NCBI GenBank assembly: GCA_024138025.1
Contig: JAMXBD010001361.1
Span: 310,001 to 374,000, forward strand
Direction: 5' to 3'
From: Combretum micranthum
Taxonomy: Eukaryota; Streptophyta; Magnoliopsida; Myrtales; Combretaceae
DNA length: 64,000 bases
Made by a program: the position numbers and the translations under genes. The first letter of the stretch is position 1; the number at the start of each line of letters is the position of its first letter. Under the pieces are notes generated by a model. The model did not search any database and was not told where the DNA came from. It saw only the letters and a list, made by a program, of their open reading frames with translations. This document shows, one piece after another, positions 12,568 to 24,480 of the stretch.

Positions 12568-14709
12568 AAGCTATTGTCATAAAGGTTATGATACGAGCTA
12601 TCTATATGTATATTCTTAATGATATAGTATCAGGAATAATTTTTGAAAATCTTTTACTTTACAAAACTTTTGAAATTAACTAGACTTAAGAAAGGGGTTT
12701 TCTTTCTTGAAAAATCACATTTGCTTTCATCAAAACTTAACCTTGATGACCTATATAACCATCACCTTCATTATTTTAATAAAAACCTTCATTTTGGGGT
12801 TAGAAAATAGTTGTTTAAATAGGTGGTTTGCCTAAGTATGAATTTTACAAAATTTTAAAGAATGAAAACATTGTTTAACTTATTCTTGGAAACCATTTAT
12901 TGTTCTAAGATTATATTTTGATAAACCTCTCTTATTCTTGTTAAAATTGGGTCTTTATTACATGTATCTCCTAGGATTTCTATTTTTCTATAAAAATTAT
13001 CATTTTGGCACTTGGAAATATGTTTTAGATAGTGGCCATTTTCAAATCCGAATTTTGAAAATTTCATTTGAGATTGTTTTCTTTGTAATACCCATTTAGT
13101 CCTTCAAAAACCATCTCCTAATCAAATCTATTCCTTAAGGCTTCCATTTCTTTAATAAAAATCTTGTTTTGGGGTTGAAAAATGGGTGTTCATATTTCAA
13201 GCTTCATTTATTACGAATTTGATACTTGTTATTGAGATTGAAATATAACTTTTGCAATCATGCCCTTGTTTTGAAATTATTCTTTAGTAGATCTAAGATT
13301 TTCTCATTAAGATCATTTATTTATGATATCTATTTCCTATGCCCTTTATTTTAAATGAAAAATACACATTTTTTTTGAAAAATAGCTTTTCTAAATATGG
13401 TTCCTTTTTTATCCGAATTTTTAAAAATGATTTTTGTTGAAAATAATATACATTTTGAGCTTTCTAATACTTTCCTACTATCATCAAGCTATTACAAGTT
13501 ATTTATAAATATAAAACAAAAGTCTAATGCATTTATGAACTCAAAACAACTAGATCTAGTTTACTATACTAATCATTAATGCATAAACACTATGATGGTT
13601 ATGTGAATGATGAATATATGCACAAATCATTAGCAATAACAACATAACTTGAAAATGAAACAAGATAATAGCAAAATAACTCAAATAACAGATCTTTAAC
13701 ATTATGATGGCAAGGATCTCATGTTCAAGTGTTTCCACATCCCTAGCTTGAAGGTCATGGGGATTTTTGTGTGGAATCACACATGAATGAACTTTCCATT
13801 ACATGTATTTAAGGTAATAAGGCATGGATTTATTACCTATTGGATGGTTGGATCAAGAAACTTGAAGAGAAATAATGTGAGTGTGTGTGTATGTGTTATG
13901 GTTTTGAGAGACGAAGAGGAGAGAGTTTTTGCAAAAAAATTTCTAAAGTGAGAAGGAAAAAAGAAAGAAAGTGAATAGAAGTTGGCATGAAGGGGTTTAT
14001 ATAGACTTTGTAGATTAGGGTTTGCTTGAATTTAACAAAATAAAATAAAACAAATTAGAGAGAGGAGAGAGGGAGAGGAGTAGCGCTGACCTCCTTGGAG
14101 AGAGAGAGAGAGGATGAGTTGTGTTGTGTAAGTTTCAACATTAATTAAGTAATTTAAGTAATAAAAGTTATATTGGAAAAGTAAATCGTAAGAAAAATGA
14201 TGTAATTGTAAGAGTTGGATGTAAGGATGTAAGAAATAGGTTATAGGTAGTTGTACTTGTGAATAGTGTAGAAGAATTCAAAAAGTAGATTAGACATTTA
14301 AAGTACCGGTAGTAATGAAAATACAATAAAAAGGTTATAACTATAATTTTTATAACCCAAAAAATTATATAACTGATATTTCTGGAAATCTCATGAAATT
14401 ATGATTCTAACGGCGCACTAATATCATATATTTAATATTTCGAGCCTCGGGACACGCTTTTCTAAGTTTGTATCCGATCAGGTTTGAAATAGATCGAAAA
14501 TTCGCTAATATAATCTTTTTATGCATTCTAATATTATTACGAACCAAACTACACCCTTCACTCCTATTTCGACTTCTTGGTTTATAAACGCAGGATTGCC
14601 GAATCTAAACTACTAGGGTTTCCAAGGAATTTGTTGACTTAAGGTCTCTGGTTGACTTTCCGGTTTAGGGTTTGGACTTGATTGTTACCCTAAAAATTAG
14701 GGTCTTACA
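12568..14709 (-). repeat. Old LTR, 5'-side fragment (3' LTR of element E0)
   Basis: Continuation of the LTR fragment 2367-3383, ending gggtcttaca at 14709. A minus-strand TATA-like site (tatataaa) lies near 13996-14003 and a first-exon donor AATAG|GTAATAAA has its exon end at 13837. It is followed by actactcc, which resembles the start of the polypurine-tract region found just after the LTRs at 39488 and 44888. I therefore read it as the 3' LTR of E0, whose coding remains begin at 19005. Confidence 0.7.
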
Positions 14710-14717
14710 ACTACTCC
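14710..14717 (-). other. Remnant of E0 polypurine-tract region
   Basis: Eight bases (actactcc) lie between the end of the old LTR and the solo LTR at 14718. They match the first bases after the LTR end at 44889 (acctacccc). The rest of the tract (ccttaaag) reappears after the solo LTR at 19005. Confidence 0.55.
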
Positions 14718-15842
14718 TGTCATGCCCTGAGGGGTACCCTAAACATGGCAGTCCGCCGTACGCAATATTAAAGCTTAGGAATGACTACCTCATTCATGCA
14801 AAGGCTTCCATATCATGTACAAGTCGTACATCACAACCAAGGGAATGTATCGGAGTAACACAATTTATATTGATAATAAATAAGTAACAAGGCAAAGAGA
14901 ATACTTATCATAAAACATAAACATATTAAATTACAATTTTTAGGGACATATCCTTCTATTGTCTTCAAATAAATATACATGTTAGAATCTCCAAAATACT
15001 AATATAGAATTCATTACATATAAAGAACCTTACAAAATTACTTTATCTTATGTTTCCATTTCCTTCATAGAAGCTTAACATCCTTCTATGACTTCTTTAA
15101 TGTCATGATCCTCAATTTAAGCCATGGGTATACCTGTTTCAACAAAATCTATAGGGGTATAAGCTACAACTAGCTTAATGAGATATTCCTTTTCATTTGC
15201 ACCATGTTTTCAAACAAGTTCATTTAAATTTTCACACATATGCTATGCATACAATTCAATAATCACGTGATACATGAATATATATAGTTATCCGGAAACC
15301 ATATATAGAACGGATTTACCCCTCCGTATCGAAGGTTAGGGAATCGGTGATGAAGATCCTCGATCTTCTACTACTAGTCCTTAGGTCCCCACCCAAAGTG
15401 CTCGGTTGGCTCGGCTTCAAACCTAGAGTCGCATTCCTCAGGCGATTTGGATTCTCTAGGAAGGAACATGGCTCGTGTCACAGCACGATAATAGCCAATC
15501 CAACTCTACGCGTAGGAGTAGTAGCCTTCCGAAAGAGATGTGACTCGATGGATGCTATGCGTAAGCGTTTTATTTTTCATAAGCCAAACCTTATTAAGGT
15601 TTATTAGGGGGCGATCAATCAATTTAGAAAATAAATAATCATACAAGTAAGTAAACAAAAACACTTAAACAAGCAGTTTGAAGTTGCGATATTCTTAATT
15701 CTCATTTCACACATAAACAAAAAATCACATATATACATATCCTTGAATTCTCATACATATCCATTTTTACCTTTTCTTAGTATACTAATGCCACTACTTT
15801 ACAAGCATAAGCAAGGTAACGAAATTAAGAGGAATAACTCAC

Positions 15843-15909
15843 TCGTCCATTTCGCGATCTTCTTAGTCATAGTAATCCTCAGGAAGGGTATTCTCGTATT
15901 CTTCGTCAC
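15843..15909 (-). other. Putative AUG-bearing leader exon in LTR
   Basis: Minus strand: TTTGTCTAG acceptor, 67 nt ending ATGGACGA, then GTGAGT. ATG at 15848-15850. Confidence 0.55.
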
Positions 15910-17832
15910 CTAGACAAAAGAAATACCCGGGATGAGTATTTCGTAGAAATTCTACTTAAACTTTCTAATTCTATTTCACTATATTCGTCAAATTCGTATA
16001 TAATGAAATTCCAATTTAAAATGGCCATAATTTGTTCATTTTAACTTGGAATTCCGCATATAATATACCGTTTTCTACCTATTCAAAAAGATCTATCCAT
16101 TTCTAAGGTTATCTTTGTCATATAAGGTCATTTGGGTTTCGAAAACGTTGGGTCCATATTTAAAACGAATATTTCTAGATCTTTGCAAAACCATTTTCTA
16201 ACTCAACTTCATTCACAAATCCTTTAGTTAAAATATAGATATATATACATATACATAATTGATAAATCCCTTGAGTATATAAATAAGCTCACTCTATATG
16301 CAAAAATCATAATGGTAGTGTCTTAATAATTTATTTCATAAAATAATTCTCTTTAAAGTGTTAAAACTTATCTTGATAAATTTCTTTTCAAGTATTTAGA
16401 AGAAACTTTATATTTTCTTCATTCTTTTTCCAAAAACAAGTAAATTTTCCTTTAACCTTAGTCTTTCATAAAAGATCAAATTTATCAAAAGTGTATTAAG
16501 TTGTTGAAAACCTATTTATAAATTTGTATTTAGAATGGTTTTAGAAAATTAGTCTTTTCTTCATATATTTCTTGTTTAAAAAAATTTGATATTTCATTTC
16601 CTCTATTTTATTTGGAAATAATCCTTTTTATTGATAAAAATCCTTTGTTTTTTATCTTATACTTTTTATTCTTTGGAAATAAGTTTCTTCTTTAAAAACT
16701 TGAAAATCATTATTTTTCTAAGTGGGTTTATAACTTTATGAGTTGATTTTTATCTTAACTTTGAAAATTAGTTTGTTCCTTGGTTTTGTCATGGAGTTCA
16801 AAAGAGTTTTAATCTTTAAGCTTTTTGTGAGAACTTTGAAAACTAACAAATTATTTTATTAAAACTTAGGTTACCATAATATACCAAGAAAGTATTTATT
16901 TCTTATGTTTTCTTGGTAAAACTATCTTTGTTATTTAAGAAAACTTTGAGAAAACTCTATTTTTATGTTGTTGATAATAACTCTATTATTTTGTGACAAG
17001 TCATATAATAAAAAATTTAGTTTTAAGTTCCTTTAATAAAGTAAAATTCTTCTTTTAAATTAGTTGAGACAATATCATTATGTAGGTGCAAGTATGGTGA
17101 GCATATAAAATAATAAGAACATGGGAAAATACTAGAAACAAATAATAATAAGCAAGATAATAAAATATTAAGTATTGGGAACCTTAGCTTCATCAAGGTA
17201 TCCTGGTCAAGTATTGGGAGCCTTAGCTTCATCAAGGCATCCTGGGACTAAGAATAGATTAGTCCCAAAAGAATAAAGAAAATAAAGAAAAGGTTGTTTT
17301 GACTTGATATGGACAAGTCTAAAATTAGAAAGATTAGTCTTAAAGAAATAGCATGAAATAAATAAATTACAAAGCATGAAATTAAATAAATAACAAGTGA
17401 ACTTATATACTCTAAAGATTCTATATAAATACATAAATATATTTAGTTAGATATGAACAATAAAATCAACATAACAACATAATAAAATAGGAAGTTCATG
17501 TACAGGAACAAAACATGAACATGTTGTTTCTTTTACTACTCATATGAGTTTCAAAATAACACCATAGTCATGTTAAGTTACATGACATGGGTAAATAAAT
17601 GGTCGGAAGAAGTTTACCTAAAGTGTTTATATGGTATGAAGGGTAGATGAAAGGGGTATTATTTGAGTAGTGATATGTGGTAAAAAGTTTATGTATAAGG
17701 AATGATTTTTGTGAAGAATTGATTTAAGAGAGTTTTGGTAGAGAGAAATCTTGAAGAAAGGATTTGTGGAGAGATTTTGAGAGAGTTTTGGTAGTGAAAT
17801 GAATTGTGTGAAAGAATGAAGGAGGAATGGGG

Positions 17833-17841
17833 TATTTATAG
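17833..17841 (-). promoter_or_regulatory. LTR TATA box
   Basis: Minus-strand CTATAAATACCCC. The first splice donor AG|GTAAAC lies about 215 nt downstream (exon end 17618). Confidence 0.65.
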
Positions 17842-19004
17842 AATTTTGGAGTAAAAAGTAGATGTAATTAAATTAATTGAAAAAGAAAATAATTGGAGAG
17901 GGAGGAGAGAGAGGGGTGGATGGAAATTGAAGGGAAGAGAGAGAAATTTGATAAAAAAAATAATTTTAGAAGAAAAGTGTAAGAGAAGTTTAGTAATATG
18001 TGGTGTAGAAGTTTTATGGGAAAAGAAAATTGTAATAAATAGTATGTAGGTGTGAGAATAGGTAGTAAGAAAAAGTAGAGATAGATGAATAGTAATGAAT
18101 AGTAAAAAAGTACTATGAATAGTAAACTAGACAATTAAAATACCGGTAGTAATAAAAATATGCGTATAAATGTGATATCTGTAATTTTTAGCTACTGAAA
18201 AATTTTAAAAATGATATTTTTGAAAAACCTTATATTTTTACGAGTCTATTGGTATTAACGAAATATTTTTGCCATTCGGTGTACCGGGACATGATTTTTG
18301 AAAATTGATCCTGTTTGGATCCGAAGGATACTAGAAATTTGTGAATCTGATATTTTTAAGCTTCCTTATATTATTACGAACTATTATCAATAATTATTTT
18401 TTATTTCGTTGTTTAGGGTTTAAGAGCACGAGATTACCGGATCTTAAACACTAGGTTTGTTTGTAAGCTTTGTTGACTTTTAAGGTTCTGGTTTGACTTT
18501 CGGTTTCGTTGAGTTATTCGTAAGATCGTATAATTTTGGAGTTTTGACTGTTTTATATTTTTAGCTCTATATGTATGGTTTATCTTATTTAATTTGTGAT
18601 TATTTAATAGTTTTCAGTTCTCGGGATTGTTTAACCGAGTCTAGGGTTATGAGTTAACTCAGTTTGACTTTTGGTGAAAATTGAAAATTGTGATTCCAAA
18701 ATTCACCGAGGGTTTTAAGATCTTAGCATTTCGTTGACGAGCGTTATTTGAATATATCGTTTTGATTTGCGTTATAGGAATCAGGTAGATGCTTTGATTG
18801 GCATACGGATGTTGGTTCAACCGATAGTTGGATTTTATATTTTTGTTTTGAGGGTTCTCACTTTCTCAAGACTAAGAATTTTCGTGCTTGACCTGATTTA
18901 GAATTCGGTTTTAACTTTGGTCGATTTTTGGGATTTCAATTTTGATATTAGACTTTTAGGATTATTTTCTATGAATTATGAAAATTTCAGGGGTTTACAA
19001 CCTC

Positions 19005-19711
19005 CCTTAAAGAAAGTTTTGTCCTCAAAACTTGAAATGCGTACCTGATTCCTCAAATAAATCAGGGTATTTCTGTCGCATCTCATTTTCATATCTCCTC
19101 ACCATTTGGTACACAGAGTTATCCCTTCATTCTTATTACATCCTCGTCATCCACCGTGAAATCAATATATTTTTCTTCCTGAATTTCTTTCTTTATTCTT
19201 TGTATTATCTCATCGTATCACTGAGCTTCTTTGATTCTTTCCACTAAAGTAGGTTCCATCATCAAATTTACTATCTCCATCTCAGTATCTCCTCCTGTGA
19301 ACTCAATGCTTAATCTCTCAAATTCCTTTACTAATTCCCTTTGATCAGTGAGTAAAACTGCAACTTCTCCGTGATTCTTACGACTTAATGCATCAGCAAT
19401 CGCATTCACTTTCCCCGAGCAATAATTAATCCCTAAATCGTAATCCTTGATTAACTCGAGACATCTCCTTTGTCTGATGTTCAATTCCTTTTGTGTGAAC
19501 AAATACTTAAGGTTCTTGTGATTAGTGTAAATCTCACACCTTTGCCCGTAAAGGTAATGTCTCCATATCTTTAAAGCGAACACCACCGCAGCTAGTTTAA
19601 AATCATGTGTAGGGTAATTCTGTTCGTGTGGCCTTAGCTGTCTTGAAGCATAGGCAATCACCTTCCCCTCTTGCATGAGTACACATCCAAGACCATTTCT
19701 CGATGCATCAC
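19005..19711 (-). pseudogene. E0 RNase H / integrase remnant with internal integrase deletion
   Basis: Part of the pol gene of element E0, minus strand. From 19711 down it encodes the RNase H domain, beginning at the [10 protein letters not shown] motif and including [17 protein letters not shown], the HYLYGQ stretch and [10 protein letters not shown]. The catalytic Glu after the HD motif is replaced by Lys, and the usual TDHK reads TNHK, so the enzyme would be inactive. Further on, the sequence runs into the start of integrase (RMKG, LCVP) with stop codons. Around 19100 it then jumps to the last residues of the integrase tail (RQKYPDLFEESG) and its stop. The integrase core and most of the chromodomain-like tail, roughly 1 kb, are deleted. 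The right edge is cut by the LTR at 19712. Confidence 0.85.
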
Positions 19712-22700
19712 TGTCACGCCCTGAAGGAAATCCTAAACGTAGCAGTCCGCCGTACACAATATTAAAGCTTAGGAATGACCGCCTCAGTCATGCGAAGGCT
19801 TCCATACTATGTACAAGGTGTCTAACGCATAGAGGAGACACATTGGAGAGATACATTTTATATTGATACAACTTGAGTGACAATGTAAAGGAAATACAAT
19901 TCACTATACTTCTGATATAAATCACTATACTTCAAATACAATTCATCAAAAGATTTCACTACGCAATCTATTACAAAGCAAATCATAAAACCTAGCTAAT
20001 AACTTCAAGCATTCTTATTCCTTGCCGGAATCCCGAAGTCATTCTCGGCTCCAACCATCTTGGTCCCCACTTAGCATTCTTAAGATAACCTGTTTAATCA
20101 AACATCTATTGGGGTATAAGCTACAGTAGCTTAGTAAGTAAGAACTTCCAAGATTACATTTATATCACATCATACAAACAAGTGATTAGTTAGACAAGTG
20201 ATATGCACCAAACATGTGAATTCAACAAACATATGACTAGCCGGAAATCATATGTGGATGGACTTACGCCCTCCATCCCGGGTTAGCAGATTAACGAATC
20301 CTGTGGTACGACGTCGTTTAAGCTCACGATCAACTAACTATAATTTCGTTTTATGGATCATGATTAACCAACGCATATTTGTTTTATGGATCACGATTAA
20401 CCAACTCATATTCGTTTTATGGATCACGATTAACCAACAAATGCTAATACTCCATCCCCATCGTGATATGAATGAGTTCAATTTCATCTTCAATTCCGAA
20501 TAATCAATTATACCAATTCTTTTAAGTGATCAATCAATATCCACGGACAATCAATCCTAATTCATCTATACAAGCAATAGTTAATCACTCGGCTTCGATA
20601 TTCTTATGTTTCATTTCTCATATCAACAACAAGCATACATAGTCCCCATTCGTCCCCATCATGCATATCCATTTTATCTTTACTAAATATCTAGTGCAAC
20701 TATTATTACAATCACATACAATAAATGAAATCGGAAGTAATACTCACTCGGCCATTGGATCACTGGTCTCTTAGTACAAGTAATCCGGTGGTAAGAAATT
20801 GTCGATATCGGGGTCACCTAAAAAGGAAGAAATACTCTAATAAGTATTTCATCACTTAACTAGTCCAAGCTATCTCATACAAACTATCAACTTCGTAATT
20901 CTCGTCCTAAGCGGGAATTCCAACTTAAAACGACCATAACTTGGTAGTTTTAACTCAGAATTTAGCAAATTATATATCGATTTCTATCTACTTCGAAAGA
21001 TATATCTAATTATAATATTATATTTAAGTTTTGAAAACTTTAATGCTTCGAAAAGGTCGGGTCAGATCAGATCAGATCAAGTCAGTAGCAAACTTCAATT
21101 CAAAAAAAAAAAAATTTGTAAATGTTTGAAATGTTCCTACTACATAGATTAGTTATATATGCAATATGAATGATTTCCTAACATGAATGACATGAGAAGA
21201 GTTTAATGTATGCATGATCTTGATGATTTTTGCTAAAAGAAAATTTTATAACTTTTCATTTTGCAAGACTATAATAACAACTACTTATGAATAATCTAGT
21301 TTTCTAACTTTGATCATTTCCATTTGTTTTGGATTTATTTCTTAAGAAAATGGGATTATCTTTGTTAAAATTGGGTCTTCATTATATCTATTACCTATGA
21401 TCTTCATTTATATATAAAAATGTCCATTTTACACTTTGTAAACATGTTTTCAAGTAGGGTAGATTCCAAAATCCGAATTTTGAAAAATTGTTTTTGAGTG
21501 ATTCCTGTAAGTAAAAATCATTTGATACTTAAAAAATTAGGGTTCAACCATACATAGCCACTAAGGAATTCATTTCTTTGATAAAAATTCTATTTTGAGT
21601 TTGAAAAATATGAGTTTTCATGCCATTACTCTATTATTACGAATTTATTAAAAATGACAACAACTCAATTTTTCCTACTTTGTTTCTACAATGCATCATG
21701 CATATATGTATTACCTACAAGCTATTGCCGTGAAGATTATGAGATGATCTACCTATATGTATACATATAGTACCAAGAATTCTTTTCAAAAACTTTTATT
21801 TTGCAAAACTTTGAATTATATTAGACTTAAGAAAAATAGTTTTTCTTCTTGTAAAGTCATAATTTCTTTTATCAAAACTCAACCTTGATGATTTATATAA
21901 CCATCACCTTCATTATTTCAATAAAAACCTTTATTTTGGGGTTAGAAAGTAGATGTTTAAATAGGTGGTTTACCTAAGTACGAATTTTACAAAATTTTGA
22001 AGATCGAAAATATTATTTATCCTATTCTTGGAAACCATTTGTTATCCTAGGATTATATTTTGATAAACTTCTCTTATCTTGTCAAAACTTGGTCTTTACT
22101 ACATATATTCCCTAGGACTTTCATTTTCCTATAAAAATTATCATTTTGGCATTTGGAAATGAGTGTTTAAATAGTGGCTATTTTCAAATCCGAATTTTGA
22201 GAAATTCATTTGAGCTTGTTTTCTTTGTAAAACTCATTTAATATTTGAAAAACCATTTCCTAATCAAACCTACCACTTAAGGCTTCCATTTCTTTAATAA
22301 AAGTCTTGTTTTGAAGTTGAAAAATGGGTTTTCAAAATTGGTGTTGGTTGGGATCCGACTTTACAAAATTTATTTTTGGACATATCTTTTGATAAAATCT
22401 ATCTAAACTTATGAAAATCCATTTCTTACATATCATATCTTAAGAGCCTTCCATATCTTGAATAAAAACTTTATTTTTGAGTTGGAAAACATGTTTTTAA
22501 AATATGTCTTTACCTAAATCCGAAAATAAGATTTTTATTTTGAAAACAACTTTTGAAAATCACCTTTGATTCTTGTAAAAAGAAGTCTTGATGATATACA
22601 TGCATTAAGCCTTCGTTATCTTGAGTAAAAATTTCATTTTGACACTTGAAAAGTGGTTTTTAAGTAGGGGTCTTGCCAAAATACGAATTTTACCATTTTT

Positions 22701-24480
22701 TGTTTAGGCTCAAAACCAAGATCTACTCTTAATATGAACATAAATATAAAAGAAACCCATGGTAGTAAACCATAAACTCATAGATCTAAATTTTACTCAT
22801 CAAAATCACTCATTTATGTTATCTATTCCCTAAGCCCTTCATTTCAAATGAAAAATACACATTTTGAAGTTGAAAAATAACTTTTCTAAATATGGGTCCT
22901 TTTTCATCCGAATTTTCAAAAATGATTTTTGTTGAAAATAAAATAGATCTTGAGTGTTCTAAAACTTTCCTACTATCATCATGCCACTACAAGTTGTTTA
23001 TGAATATAAAACAAAAGTCTAATGCATGTATGAACCTAAAACAACTAGATCTAGTTATAAATGCATGAACACTATAATAGTTATGTGAATGGTGAATATA
23101 TGCATAAATTATAAGCAATAACAAAAATAATAACTTCAATAACAAGATCTAAGGCATAAACAAAAATCAAAGCTACAAAAAGTTAGATCTACAAAATATA
23201 ACTACTTTTAAGAAGAAAATAATAGTGATACAAGATAATAATCATGGAAAAGAGGAGTGTTTCATTTTTGGCATCATCATCCTTAGCTTTTAAGCTTATG
23301 GAATGTCATTTGATGCATGAAACTCTCACTATACTTACCTATATCACCTATGGAAGCTTTGAGAATCCTCAAAGCTTGTGTTCTTGCAAGAGCAAGAACA
23401 AGAACAAAATGAAGAAAGAAAGAGAGGAAAAGAGAGAGAGTTTCAAAAGGAAATGAAAGGAAATAATTGAGAGACATTAAATGGAGAGAGAATTGTATTA
23501 AATGAAAGAGAAAAAAATAAAACAAGGACAACAAGAATGGGGTGCTGCACGTGAAAGAGAGAGGGGGAGAGAGAGAGAGTTTGTTTGAAATTTGACTTGA
23601 AATTGAATTGTGTAATAAATGTGTATATGTTGCTTCTTTAAGAAGGAGTGGAATATATTTATTTTAGTCAAAATAGGAGTAAATTAAAGGACAATGGTAG
23701 CCAAAAGAAGGGAAAAGTCTGCCATAAAGTGTGGGATAGAGTGTAGAAAGATTGAAGTGAAAAAGAAGTAATATGTGAAAGGTGTACTTGAAGCATGGGT
23801 TGAAAAAGTACTTTTTATTAAGAAAAATACAAAATAAAATTAGGAAAAATATTTTTAAATAAGTGGCAGAATTTTCATAAATAAAATTAAATAATTATTT
23901 GAATTATTTTAGTATTTCAATAAATATGTTACCGGTATGATCAAAATACGCGAATATGGGCTATAAATAATATTTTTATAACCCGAAATATTCTAAAAAA
24001 TTATTTTATGAAAATAAAAATATTTTTAAAATATTTTTCAATTATTAAATTAATTTATTTTATTTTTAGTATTGGATCTTAAACAGAATCTGATCCCGTA
24101 TAAGCCCGAAACGAGCTAAATTTTAGAAAACAAAATTTTCTATAATATATAAAATATTTATCTAAAAATATAAGGGTTTATAAAAATAATAAAATCATGT
24201 AACGAAATAAAAGTGAATAGTGCAAAAGACTAATTAATTACCGATAGTAATGAAAATACGATAAAAAGGTTATAATTGTAACTTTTATAACCCGAAAAAT
24301 TATATAACTGATATATTTGGAAATCTTATGAAATTACGAGTCTAACGGTACTAATGGTATATTTTTGATATCTCGAGCCTCGAGACACGCTTTTCGAAGT
24401 CTGTATCCGAATGGGTTCGAAATAAGTCAAAAATTTACCATCTGATATTTTTAAGCAAACTTATATTACTATGAGCTATA
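19712..24480 (-). repeat. LTR inserted in E0 RNase H, right end deleted
   Basis: Minus-strand LTR starting tgtcacgccctg at 19712, with ATCAC (19707-19711) as its left target copy. It is closely related to the 5-kb solo LTR at 48973-53964 but stops about 500 bp short, near 24480. The sequence then switches to the middle of another LTR. No second ATCAC follows an LTR end in this region. It holds an AUG exon (20748-20817), a first-exon donor (CATAG|GTGATA, exon end 23348) and a minisatellite of about 33 bp (20347-20440). Confidence 0.8.
20748..20817 (-). other. Putative AUG-bearing leader exon in LTR
   Basis: Minus strand: TTTTTAG-type acceptor, 70 nt ending ATGGCCGA, then GTGAGT. ATG at 20753-20755. 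Confidence 0.55.

Larger units (their letters stand above)
14718..18999 (-). repeat. Solo LTR inserted in the polypurine tract of E0, 4282 bp
   Basis: Minus-strand LTR from tgtcatgccctg (14718) to ggggtttaca (18999). The flanks ACTCC (14713-14717) and ACCTC (19000-19004) differ at two places, and both differences fit C-to-T decay of an original ACCCC. It contains a TATA box (17833-17841), a first-exon donor (exon end 17618), an AUG exon (15843-15909) and a tandem duplication of the ccttagcttcatcaagg segment (about 17176-17246). The alternative, that it is the true 3' LTR of E0, is less economical because the old LTR ends only 8 bp to its left. Confidence 0.75.

Noticed and set aside
20347..20440. 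Spaced repeats that could suggest a CRISPR array
   Set aside because: The units are directly tandem without unique spacers, sit in plant LTRs and have no cas genes.
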